64,000 nucleotides of DNA. It comes from Candidatus Contendibacter sp. GTDB taxonomy: Bacteria > Pseudomonadota > Gammaproteobacteria > Competibacterales > Competibacteraceae. The translations under genes were made by a program, and so were the position numbers. The DNA is taken from NCBI GenBank assembly GCA_029624765.1, contig JARSSO010000015.1:1-64000 (forward strand). Reading direction: 5' to 3'. The first letter of the stretch is position 1; each line of letters begins with the position of its first letter. A model generated the notes under the pieces. The model was not told where the DNA came from. It made no database searches and saw only the letters and a list, made by a program, of their open reading frames with translations. This document shows positions 25,213-33,091 of this stretch, in pieces.

Positions 25213-27528
25213 TTACAATCCGATGGTTTTTATTTTGAACCAGGTTTCGAAAACTTCCAGCATCTCGTTACGTAAGAGATCGGGAATCAAGGTGATGGAG
25301 CGATCCAGCATCCGCCGCATCGTGACGCAGGGCACGGTTGGTTGGCTGAGGCCAAAATTGACTTCGTCTTCCATTCGGGCACTGTAGATGACGGTGGTAA
25401 TATTGGCCCAGATGCAGGCGGTCAAACACATACTGCAAGGTTCGCACGTGGAATAAATGGTGCAATCGGATAAATCCATCGTGCCTAGTGCCCGACAGGC
25501 GTGGCGAATCGCCTCCAGCTCGGCATGGGCAGTGGGGTCTACATGCTGCCAGATTGCATTGTGCACGGAAGCGATTACGGTATCGCCCTTGACAATGCAG
25601 GCGGCATAGGGTGGGTGGCCCTCCTGGATCGCTTCCCTGGCCTGATGAATAGCCAATCGCATGAATCGTTCATGCTTTTCCTGTTCGACCAATTGTGGAC
25701 TGATACTGCTGGGAGATTGGTTGTCTTCCGCGTGAATGGTCAATCGCCGCTCGATGATTTCCAGCAATCTGGCGAAGGTCGGGTTCTCGAAAACATCCCG
25801 CATGGTGATGTCGATCTTCAATCTCTCTTCCAGTCGCGTCACCAGTTTGAGCGCCAATAACGAATAGCCACCCAACTCGAAGAAATCATCCTCCAAACCA
25901 ATCGAATCGATGTTGAGCAATTCTTGCCATGCGTTTAAGAGGACCTGCGCGACGGAGTCAGGAGAAGAAACTGATTCGGCAACTTTATCCTCGATGTCGG
26001 TGGTCGATGGTTCAATCGCGGATAACGCCTCAAAGTCCAGCTTTCCATTGGGGGTCAGTGGGAAGTGATTCACGAACATGAAACAGTCGGGAATTGCGTA
26101 GTGTGGCACAATCTCGCTAAGATAACGGTTCAAGGAGCAAGGGAACCCGTTCGGCTGCTTTGGAATTAAATAGGCAGCCAAATGGATCGAACCATCGGAA
26201 TCCGCGTATGGAGTAACCACGGCATCGTCGATTTGTGGATGCTTCATCAGGGCCGCTTCGATATCGCCAGGCTCGACACGATAACCACGCACCTTGATTT
26301 GCCGATCCGCTCGGCCGATGAATTCAATATCGCCATCGGGTCGTCGCCGTGCTAGATCGCCAGTTCGATATAAGCGACTGTCACCCAACGGGATGGAGAA
26401 ATCCGGAATAAAGCGCGCCGAGGTCAATTCCGGCTGATTCAGGTAGCCACGCGCCACGGCTGGCCCGCCAACGTATAGCTCCCCAACCTGCCCCGTGCCC
26501 ACGGGATTTTGGTTCGAATCCAGTAGATGAAGTTCAACATCGGGTAAGGGAACGCCAATGTTACTGCGGTTTTCTTTCTTGAGATCGGCCTTTACCATGC
26601 GTCGGAACGCAATCTCACCGGCGGTTTCGGTTAATGCATACATATTGGCCAGCAATGGTTTCTCATCTCCAAACCGCGTCAGCCAGGATTCCAGAATCCA
26701 AGATTCCAAGGGTTCGCCACTGAAAGCCACGAGTCGTAATGACGATAAATCGACCGCGGCCGATGCGGTCGTTGCCGCGCGGGCCAGGGATCGGAAAGCC
26801 GAGGGTGTTTGGCTGAGTACGGTAACCTGCTCGGACGCTATCAGCCTGAGCAGATTTGACGGAGCCATCGTCACTTCCGGCGGGACGACCACCAGACGAC
26901 CGCCGTGGGCCAGCGCGCCCCACATCTCCCAGATCGAAAAACCAAAGGCATGGGAATGAAAGAGAGTCCAAATATCGTTCCGGTCGAATCGGAGGTGTCG
27001 ACTCATCGCCGGAAAAAGGCGGGCAACGTTGGCGTGCGTGACCATGACGCCCTTGGGGCGACCGGTTGAGCCGGAAGTGTAGAGAACGTACATCAGATCG
27101 TCTGATTTAACTTCAAAATCAATATCTTGTTCCGATTGCCGGGCAAGCGCCAAATCGTCGAGGTTGACGCGGATGGCATGGTGAACGAGACCAATGTCGA
27201 GGGTTGTCTGAGTAATGAAAATGTTCGGGTTGCTGTCCTTGACGATAAAGGAACGCCACTCGGCCGGGTAATGAGGATCCACCGGCACGTAGGCCGCGCC
27301 AGCCTTCAGGATGCCTATCAAACCGATGATGGCCAGTTCCGAACGCTCCGTACCAAGACCCACCAGAATTCCGGGACCGGCGCCTAGTTGCCGCAGGTAG
27401 CGAGCCACCTGGTTGGCGCGTCGGTTTAGTTGGCCGTAGGTCAAGGAACGGTCTTGGCATCGAATAGCGATGACATCTGGAAAATGTTGGGCCTGGCTTT
27501 CAAAAAGACGATGCAGGCAAGGGTACAT
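25213..27528 (-). CDS. Adenylation domain - carrier domain - guanine-deaminase-like domain fusion
   Basis: A 771-residue protein. Residues 1-500 are an NRPS-type adenylation domain: A3 YTSGSTGRPKG (150-160), A4 region HAFGFSIWE (193-201), A5 NMYALTE (295-301), A8 GRADRQIKVRGYRVEPG (405-421) and A10 lysine in PNGKL (Lys496). Residues 530-595 are a carrier protein with the phosphopantetheine Ser556 in LGGYSLL. Residues 615-765 form a zinc deaminase like guanine/tRNA-adenosine deaminases: HAE (668-670, Zn His and catalytic Glu) and CEPCSMC (695-701, two Zn Cys). No condensation or thioesterase domain is present. Gly196 stands where amino-acid-activating domains carry Asp235 (PheA numbering), suggesting a substrate without a free alpha-amino group. 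Neighbours are a QueD-like enzyme, a P450, an aminotransferase and an acyltransferase. Confidence 0.9.
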   Translation of the reverse strand: MYPCLHRLFESQAQHFPDVIAIRCQDRSLTYGQLNRRANQVARYLRQLGAGPGILVGLGTERSELAIIGLIGILKAGAAYVPVDPHYPAEWRSFIVKDSNPNIFITQTTLDIGLVHHAIRVNLDDLALARQSEQDIDFEVKSDDLMYVLYTSGSTGRPKGVMVTHANVARLFPAMSRHLRFDRNDIWTLFHSHAFGFSIWEMWGALAHGGRLVVVPPEVTMAPSNLLRLIASEQVTVLSQTPSAFRSLARAATTASAAVDLSSLRLVAFSGEPLESWILESWLTRFGDEKPLLANMYALTETAGEIAFRRMVKADLKKENRSNIGVPLPDVELHLLDSNQNPVGTGQVGELYVGGPAVARGYLNQPELTSARFIPDFSIPLGDSRLYRTGDLARRRPDGDIEFIGRADRQIKVRGYRVEPGDIEAALMKHPQIDDAVVTPYADSDGSIHLAAYLIPKQPNGFPCSLNRYLSEIVPHYAIPDCFMFVNHFPLTPNGKLDFEALSAIEPSTTDIEDKVAESVSSPDSVAQVLLNAWQELLNIDSIGLEDDFFELGGYSLLALKLVTRLEERLKIDITMRDVFENPTFARLLEIIERRLTIHAEDNQSPSSISPQLVEQEKHERFMRLAIHQAREAIQEGHPPYAACIVKGDTVIASVHNAIWQHVDPTAHAELEAIRHACRALGTMDLSDCTIYSTCEPCSMCLTACIWANITTVIYSARMEDEVNFGLSQPTVPCVTMRRMLDRSITLIPDLLRNEMLEVFETWFKIKTIGL

Positions 27529-27537
27529 GCGGGGATT

Positions 27538-27552
27538 CCATTAAATTAATGG
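27538..27552. promoter_or_regulatory. Perfect palindrome upstream of the A-PCP-deaminase start
   Basis: CCATTAA-A-TTAATGG (plus strand) lies 10 bp upstream of the start codon at 27528, in the 89-bp gap after the QueD-like gene. It could be an operator or a small mRNA hairpin next to the ribosome binding site. No gene-sized frame exists in the gap. Confidence 0.4.
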
Positions 27553-27617
27553 TTAGGCGCAAAAAGAGTTGTTGAATTCCTTTTCCTTGATCGATGGTTA
27601 TTCTTCTGGTGATCATG

Positions 27618-27971
27618 TCACGGACGGTATTCCGCCCAAGTTGTGGGCGTTTCACTGACGCAAACGGCCACCGTCTGGGGCCAGATGGCTTTTGCTCTTT
27701 GGAAAAGGTAGTAAGCCAGGTTCTCGGCGCTGGTGGGTCCAGGAATGATTTCATTTAAATGACGGTGATCCAATTCATTGTCGATAATAGCCTTGAATGA
27801 CCGAAGGTCGCCGTAATCGACCACAAAACCCGTCTGATCCAATAGTTCGGCCGCAAGAATTAGCTCGACGATATAATTATGCCCATGCAAGCGGCTGCAA
27901 GGATGACTGTCCGGTAATCCTTCTATGATATGACTGGCACTGAAATAAAATTTTTTCTTGATGGTAAACAT
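27618..27971 (-). CDS. 6-pyruvoyltetrahydropterin synthase / QueD-like enzyme
   Basis: A 117-residue T-fold enzyme. Zinc ligands are His14 (FSASH) and His29/His31 (HGH). Cys25 in CSRLHGHNY is the catalytic cysteine in the CxxxHGH spacing of bacterial QueD, which makes 6-carboxytetrahydropterin from dihydroneopterin triphosphate. LDHRHLN (68-73), PTSAENLA (79-85) and SETPTTWAEY with the pterin-anchoring Glu107 complete the active site. No queE, queC or folE lies nearby, and the gene is embedded between a P450 (10 bp upstream) and the adenylation protein, so a role in a special product seems likelier than queuosine. A second, housekeeping QueD may exist elsewhere. Confidence 0.88.
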   Translation of the reverse strand: MFTIKKKFYFSASHIIEGLPDSHPCSRLHGHNYIVELILAAELLDQTGFVVDYGDLRSFKAIIDNELDHRHLNEIIPGPTSAENLAYYLFQRAKAIWPQTVAVCVSETPTTWAEYRP

Positions 27972-27981
27972 GTCTTTTGAA

Positions 27982-29205
27982 CTAGATTGCTTTTTTGAAC
28001 CGCACTGGCAGGGAATCGACGCCGCGCAAGAAAATGCTGTCGCGCCACTTCAGCGTATCGTCGACCAGGGCGATATCCTGGGTTAGGGCGAGCAAGGCGC
28101 CGATGGCAATTTGTGCTTCAGCGCGAGCGATACCAGCTCCCAGACAGGAATGGCGGCCTCCGCCAAAACCAAGATGGTCATTATCCTCGCGGGTGATATC
28201 TAAAATATCCGGTTCGACAAAACGACCAGGGTCACGGTTCGCGGAACCGAGCAGCAGGAAAACAGGATCACCAGCGGCGATGAGGCGATCGTGCCACTGC
28301 ATGGTCTCCAGCGCGGTACGACCTACTACTTGCGCCGGGGTGTCGTAGCGCAACAGTTCCTCCACCGCGCTCTTGATCAGCGTGGGCTGGTTTTTTAGCA
28401 TACGCAGTTGCGCCGGATTTTTGAGCAATGCGAGCATCCCGTTACCGATCAGATGGACCAATGTTTCTTCTCCATTGGCAAATAGCAGGATGCAGGTGGC
28501 GATCAGCTCATCGTCGCCAAGTTGATCAAGTTCATCGCGAACGTGAATCAGGCTACTAATGACATCATGTTGCGGTCGACGACGACGGTGAACGACAAGT
28601 TCACGGAGATAGTCGCTGAAGTCCAAAATCGCCTGATTGAGGCGCTGGTAAACTTCGGCGGAGGGCATTGGCGAAAAGATGTAGAAAAACCAGCTGGACC
28701 ATTCCTTGAGCAAACGACGGTCCTGATTAGGGATACCCAAAATTTCGGCGATGACGAAAACCGGCAAAAAGCTGGCGAAATCCTTGACAATATCCATCTC
28801 TCCCCGATCGAGCAATGGATTCAGCACTTGATTGACAATTTGCCGAATTCTTCCACGAAAATCGGCCACCAGCGTTTCGGTGATCACTTTTGCCAACAGG
28901 CGGCGCAAGCGGGTATGATCGGGAGGGTCGAGAAAAGGCAGCAGATGGTCCGCTACTTTCGCTGCTGGAAATCGTTGACGATTGGATGACGAATGCACGG
29001 AATAACGCGACGGACGGGAACTCAGTCGAGAATCCCGCAATGCCGTCGCTACATCCGCGTAGCGAGAGATAACCCACATGCCGTAGGGGCTACGGTGGAC
29101 AGGGTCTTTTTCGCGAAGATGTCGGTAAAACGAATAGGGTTCGGCCAAGAAGTCGGGAGAGAATGGATTGAATTCGAGTGTATTTTTTGGCGATGTCGTC
29201 TTCAA
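27982..29205 (-). CDS. Cytochrome P450
   Basis: A 407-residue soluble bacterial P450. The haem loop FGGGRHSCLGAGIARAE contains the ligand Cys354; ExxR is E283-L-L-R286; DPPDHTRLRRLL (about 92-103) is the usual helix-C motif. In helix I the normal AGHETT is NGEETL: the acid-threonine pair needed for oxygen activation is kept, but the first Ala is Asn and the last Thr is Leu. P450s coded beside adenylation-carrier proteins often oxidise the carrier-bound substrate, as NovI does with NovH. No ferredoxin gene is adjacent. It is followed by the QueD-like gene after 10 bp and preceded by the aminotransferase after 57 bp. Confidence 0.93.
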   Translation of the reverse strand: MKTTSPKNTLEFNPFSPDFLAEPYSFYRHLREKDPVHRSPYGMWVISRYADVATALRDSRLSSRPSRYSVHSSSNRQRFPAAKVADHLLPFLDPPDHTRLRRLLAKVITETLVADFRGRIRQIVNQVLNPLLDRGEMDIVKDFASFLPVFVIAEILGIPNQDRRLLKEWSSWFFYIFSPMPSAEVYQRLNQAILDFSDYLRELVVHRRRRPQHDVISSLIHVRDELDQLGDDELIATCILLFANGEETLVHLIGNGMLALLKNPAQLRMLKNQPTLIKSAVEELLRYDTPAQVVGRTALETMQWHDRLIAAGDPVFLLLGSANRDPGRFVEPDILDITREDNDHLGFGGGRHSCLGAGIARAEAQIAIGALLALTQDIALVDDTLKWRDSIFLRGVDSLPVRFKKAI

Positions 29206-29262
29206 TTTTAGCCTGCGTATTAATTGTCGGATAACGTCTGCTTGTCCGCTGCGGTCCAGAAG

Positions 29263-30375
29263 TCAATCGGTTTCGGCAATCATGCCGATGATCGCATCCA
29301 TCTCCTCATCCTTCAAGGCCGGATAAATCGGTAGACACAATACTTTTTTTGCCACGTCGCGCGCGATCGGCAGGTGGGTGGGCGCGGCGCTGGGCAGATT
29401 TCGATACATGGGAAATTCACTGATCAGCGGATAAAAGTAACGTCGCGCATGAATGCCGCGCTCCCGCAGTCGATGGTAAAGCCCGTCGCGGGAGAGAGGA
29501 TAATCGGATTGGACAAGGATTGGAAAGTAGGCATGGTTCCAAACGATGTCGGCCGGCAACGGGGGGCATTCGATACCGGGGATGTGCTCAAGCCTCCGGC
29601 GATAGAATGTGTCGATTTCTCGACGCCGGCGAATGGCGGCGTCGACATGACGCAATTGCAAAAGGCCGAAGGCCGCTTGCAACTCGCTCATTTTACCATT
29701 GATACCCGTTGTCAGCACCGTCACCTCATCGGCGACGCCAAAATTCTTGAGCAAGTCGATCCGTCGTTTGGTTTCGGCGTCGGGGCAGACGATGGCTCCA
29801 CCTTCGCAGGTGGTGAACACCTTGGTCGCGTGAAAGCTCAGCACCGAAAGGTCGCCATGCCGGGTTATGTCGCCGCCGGAGTCGCGCACGGCGAAGGCAT
29901 GGGCCGCGTCGTAGATCACCTTGAGGTCGTGGACGTCGGCGACGCGCTGAATGGCATTCACATCGCAAGGCCGCCCGTAAACGTGCACCGGAAGAATCGC
30001 CGTGGTACGGGGCGTGATCGCCGCCTCGACCGCTTTAGGGTCGAGGTTGAGCGAGTTGGGATCGATGTCGGCGAAAACCGGTGTGATTCCACCCCACCAC
30101 AAGGCATGGGTGGTGGCCACGAACGAAAATGGGGTCGTAATGATCTCGCCGGACAACCCCAGCGCTTTCAACGCCGTCATGAGCGCCAGGGTGCCACTGG
30201 CGAACAGGGCAATGTGTTCGACGCCCAGATACTCGGCCAGGGCCATTTCCAGCCGCCAGTGGAAAGGTCCGGCGTTGGTCAGCCTCCGGGTTTTCCAGAT
30301 TTCCTCAAGATAGGGAATGAACTCTTCCAGGGGCGGCAGGAAAGGTTGGGTAACCGTGATGAGCCGGTTACTCAC
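29263..30375 (-). CDS. DegT/DnrJ/EryC1/StrS family sugar aminotransferase
   Basis: A 370-residue pyridoxal-phosphate enzyme of the type that aminates keto-sugars on nucleotides. LFASGTLALMTALKALG forms the cofactor phosphate cup, VYDAAHAF (written IYDAAHAF here) holds the ring-binding Asp, and LSFHATKVFTTCEGGAI contains the Schiff-base Lys185. The GTG start at 30375 overlaps the stop of the upstream SPINDLY gene (GTGA), so the two are co-translated. Sugar aminotransferases often pair with NeuD-like acyltransferases to make N-acylated amino sugars, and such a gene closes this cluster. No dehydratase supplying the keto-sugar is in the window. Confidence 0.9.
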   Translation of the reverse strand: MSNRLITVTQPFLPPLEEFIPYLEEIWKTRRLTNAGPFHWRLEMALAEYLGVEHIALFASGTLALMTALKALGLSGEIITTPFSFVATTHALWWGGITPVFADIDPNSLNLDPKAVEAAITPRTTAILPVHVYGRPCDVNAIQRVADVHDLKVIYDAAHAFAVRDSGGDITRHGDLSVLSFHATKVFTTCEGGAIVCPDAETKRRIDLLKNFGVADEVTVLTTGINGKMSELQAAFGLLQLRHVDAAIRRRREIDTFYRRRLEHIPGIECPPLPADIVWNHAYFPILVQSDYPLSRDGLYHRLRERGIHARRYFYPLISEFPMYRNLPSAAPTHLPIARDVAKKVLCLPIYPALKDEEMDAIIGMIAETD

Positions 30376-32762
30376 GGGGTTACCTCGAAACGTTCGGGCG
30401 GCAGACCCGCGCACCAGCGCTCCCACATGATCCGCATCGCTTTCTCGAAGTTGCGCGCCATGGTTTCCGGGCGGTACAGCGCGTTGTTGTTGAAGCGCTC
30501 GCGCAACCCGGCTCGCAGCATCGCCAGTTCGGATAGATGGGTTGTCCAATGGGCAGCGCGAGAAACGAATTCGTCTTCGGTGGATGTAACCCATTCGGGC
30601 AATCCGAGACGCCAAAGGACACGGGCGCTTTGATAATGCACCCGACTCGGTCCCGTCAGGGTCAACACCGGCACGCCCATCCAGAGCGCGTGGTTGGTGG
30701 TGGTGCCTCCCGTGTAGGGGAAGGTGTCCAGCATGATATCCACTTCGTGGTGCAATTGCAGATAGTCCCGCAGCCCGACCCGGGGGTGAAATTCCAGCCG
30801 GTCGGGATCGATCCCGTGACGAGCGAAAGTTTCGGTGAAACTTGCCTTGAGGCCGTCGTCGGTGACGGAACCGATCAGCATCCGTGCGGTGGGCAGCGCG
30901 CGCAGCACCCTGCTCCACAAGGCGATAACCTGGTGACCCAGTTTGTTGGTGCGATTGAAACTGCCAAAGGTCACGAATCCCCGGGCGAGAGCCGGCAGCG
31001 CATTGATCTCCGGAGCGCTCGCCGCGGGCTCGAACAAGGTGGCCGCCGGTAGACAGGCAAATTTTTCGGTGTACAGATGATCGAACGTTCTCGGTGGCGC
31101 GCTGAGATCGGTCAACTTGTAATCCATGGCGCGCAGCCCCGTCGTTCCCGGATAGCCGATCCAGGTGACTTGCACCGGAGCCGGTTTGCGGGCGAAGGTT
31201 AACAAACGATGGTGCGAGGTGTGGCCGGAAAGATCGAACAGGATGTCAATGCCATCGGCGCGGATGCACTCGGCCAGTTCCTGGTCGGACAGTCGCTCGA
31301 CCTGCCGCCAGTGGCGTACCAGATTCTTGAGGCGGGTCGTCACCGCGTCTTCTTGAAAGCGATTGTTGTAGACATGCAGCTCAAGTTTGGTTTGATCCAG
31401 CACTCGCCACACCGGCTCGATGAAATACGCCACCGAGTGGTTGTACAAATCGGCGGAAACGAATCCCAGCCGCAACGTTCGGTCCAGCGTTCGGTCGTTG
31501 CCATGGGGCCGCCATTGCGCGCGCAAGGGGGTCTCGAACCGCTCGCCAAAGGCCAGATGTTCGGCGAAGACCACCGCGGGATCGACATTTTCCGTATGCG
31601 ACAAGCAGAACAATACACCGCTGAAGGCCATCGCATCGTCGGGTTCGAGTTCGAGCGCGCGGCGATAGCTGGCCATCGCCTCGCCGGTCTGCCCCAGGTC
31701 GTGCAGCGCATTGCCCAGGTTGCCATGAATCTGGGCGTGATCGGGTTTAAGTTCGAGCGCCTGGCGGTAGCTGGCGACGGCTGCTTGAAGTTGCCCCAAA
31801 CCCTTGAGAGCGTTACCCAGGTTGTTGTGAATCAGGGCATGATCGGATTTAAGTTCAAGCGCGCGGCGGTAGCTGGTGACCGCCTCTTGCAGGTGTCCCA
31901 GTTCGCTGAGGGAAAACCCCAGGTTATTGTAGGCTTCGGCGTAGTCGGGCTTTAGCGCCAGCGCGCGCCTGGCGTGGCGGCAAGCCTCCTCGAAATGGCC
32001 CAGCGCGTGGGCGCAGGCGGAATAATCGAGCCAAATCTCCGCGCGCGCCGGGTCAATTTCGACGCCGCGCGCGTAACACGGCAGCGCTTTATCCGGTTGC
32101 CCCAGTCGGGCAAACAGCGCCGCCAGGTCGTACCATATTTCGATGTCGTTTGGGCACGACGCGCTGGCTTCCTCCAGCGCCGCCACCGCTTCAGGATCGC
32201 GACCTTGCATCGACAGCGCCACGCCGAGCAGGCGCCAGATCTTGCCGTGGTCGGGGTATTGCCTTGACAACGTTCGCGCGGCGGCTTCCATCTCGGCATG
32301 ACGGCCCGCCTTGAGCAGAACGAACAGGGGCGTCACCGGATCGGCTCTTCTGTCCGGGGGAGGGACCGAGGGACTCGCCGAGGCGCCGGCCCGCGCGGCC
32401 GCAATCTGTTTCTGGAGCACCCGCGCGCTTTCGCCCCCCAACCCACGGTCGATGGCCGTTTGCAGCGTGGCGTGAGCCTCTTCGATGCACCCGGCGGACA
32501 ACAGTCCCCGCGCATACGAAAGCCAGTACTGGCCATTGGCGGGGTCGATGTCCAACGCTTCCTTGAGATGGGGCAACCCTTCCTCCACCCTGCCGGTCTG
32601 CATGGCCAGCACCCCCAGATTGTGGTGGGCGTCCGGTTGGTTGGGCTGGTGGGTGAGAAAAAGTCGGTAAAGCCTTTCCGCGCCTGGCAGTCGGCCGGCT
32701 TGATGATGGGTGATCGCGTGCCCTAGGAGGTTTTCCGGGTCGCTGTCGGTGGAAGAGAGCAT
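30372..32762 (-). CDS. TPR / SPINDLY-type O-GlcNAc-transferase-like protein (first copy)
   Basis: A 796-residue protein. The N-terminal half carries about ten TPR units, the clearest being three near-identical ones (AEAYNNLGFSLSELGHLQEA, ALIHNNLGNALKGLGQLQAA, AQIHGNLGNALHDLGQTGEA). The C-terminal half from about residue 420 is the GT41 catalytic region: LRLGFVSADLYNHSVAYF, ILFDLSGHTSHHRLLTFARKPAPVQVTWIGYPGTTG, FGSFNRTNKLG and LDTFPYTGGTTTNHALWMGVPV. Bacterial members glycosylate proteins such as adhesins, or work in glycan gene clusters. The ATG at 32762 follows AGGA; an open frame upstream is ignored. It heads the run leading to the aminotransferase, P450 and A-PCP-deaminase genes. Confidence 0.9.
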   Translation of the reverse strand: MLSSTDSDPENLLGHAITHHQAGRLPGAERLYRLFLTHQPNQPDAHHNLGVLAMQTGRVEEGLPHLKEALDIDPANGQYWLSYARGLLSAGCIEEAHATLQTAIDRGLGGESARVLQKQIAAARAGASASPSVPPPDRRADPVTPLFVLLKAGRHAEMEAAARTLSRQYPDHGKIWRLLGVALSMQGRDPEAVAALEEASASCPNDIEIWYDLAALFARLGQPDKALPCYARGVEIDPARAEIWLDYSACAHALGHFEEACRHARRALALKPDYAEAYNNLGFSLSELGHLQEAVTSYRRALELKSDHALIHNNLGNALKGLGQLQAAVASYRQALELKPDHAQIHGNLGNALHDLGQTGEAMASYRRALELEPDDAMAFSGVLFCLSHTENVDPAVVFAEHLAFGERFETPLRAQWRPHGNDRTLDRTLRLGFVSADLYNHSVAYFIEPVWRVLDQTKLELHVYNNRFQEDAVTTRLKNLVRHWRQVERLSDQELAECIRADGIDILFDLSGHTSHHRLLTFARKPAPVQVTWIGYPGTTGLRAMDYKLTDLSAPPRTFDHLYTEKFACLPAATLFEPAASAPEINALPALARGFVTFGSFNRTNKLGHQVIALWSRVLRALPTARMLIGSVTDDGLKASFTETFARHGIDPDRLEFHPRVGLRDYLQLHHEVDIMLDTFPYTGGTTTNHALWMGVPVLTLTGPSRVHYQSARVLWRLGLPEWVTSTEDEFVSRAAHWTTHLSELAMLRAGLRERFNNNALYRPETMARNFEKAMRIMWERWCAGLPPERFEVTP

Positions 32763-32895
32763 GGTGGTCCTGGCAATGTCTTTGGCCCAAGTGTCCTCAT
32801 GATCGCCGGCGCGGCGCGTCCTCGGTGCTGGCTGATTGGAGGACTGGATTCGAGGCGCCCCAGCATGGGTCAAATTCCCGGGTTTGCCAAGAAGT

Positions 32896-32925
32896 AAAAT
32901 AGTGATAGCCGCTCTCGACGGTCAA
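32896..32925 (-). promoter_or_regulatory. Possible promoter of the 32762-24488 gene cluster
   Basis: Minus strand TTGACC (32925-32920), 18-bp spacer, TATTTT (32901-32896). It would give a leader of about 125 nt before the SPINDLY gene. The -10 is weak. The 329-bp gap 32763-33091 separates this cluster from the divergent glycosyltransferase operon; I see nothing else in it. Confidence 0.35.
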
Positions 32926-33091
32926 ATCGCCCCACACCGGAAATCGACGCCATGGATCGATTACACTACGGTTCCGGCTCACACCAGGAAAAGCTTCATG
33001 GACACCCCACAGTTGAGAACGACGCGTCGAACGAAAGAGCGAGGCCAATGCCCATTCCACCGAACATGGACGGGCTGAAGCGCGCCGACCG

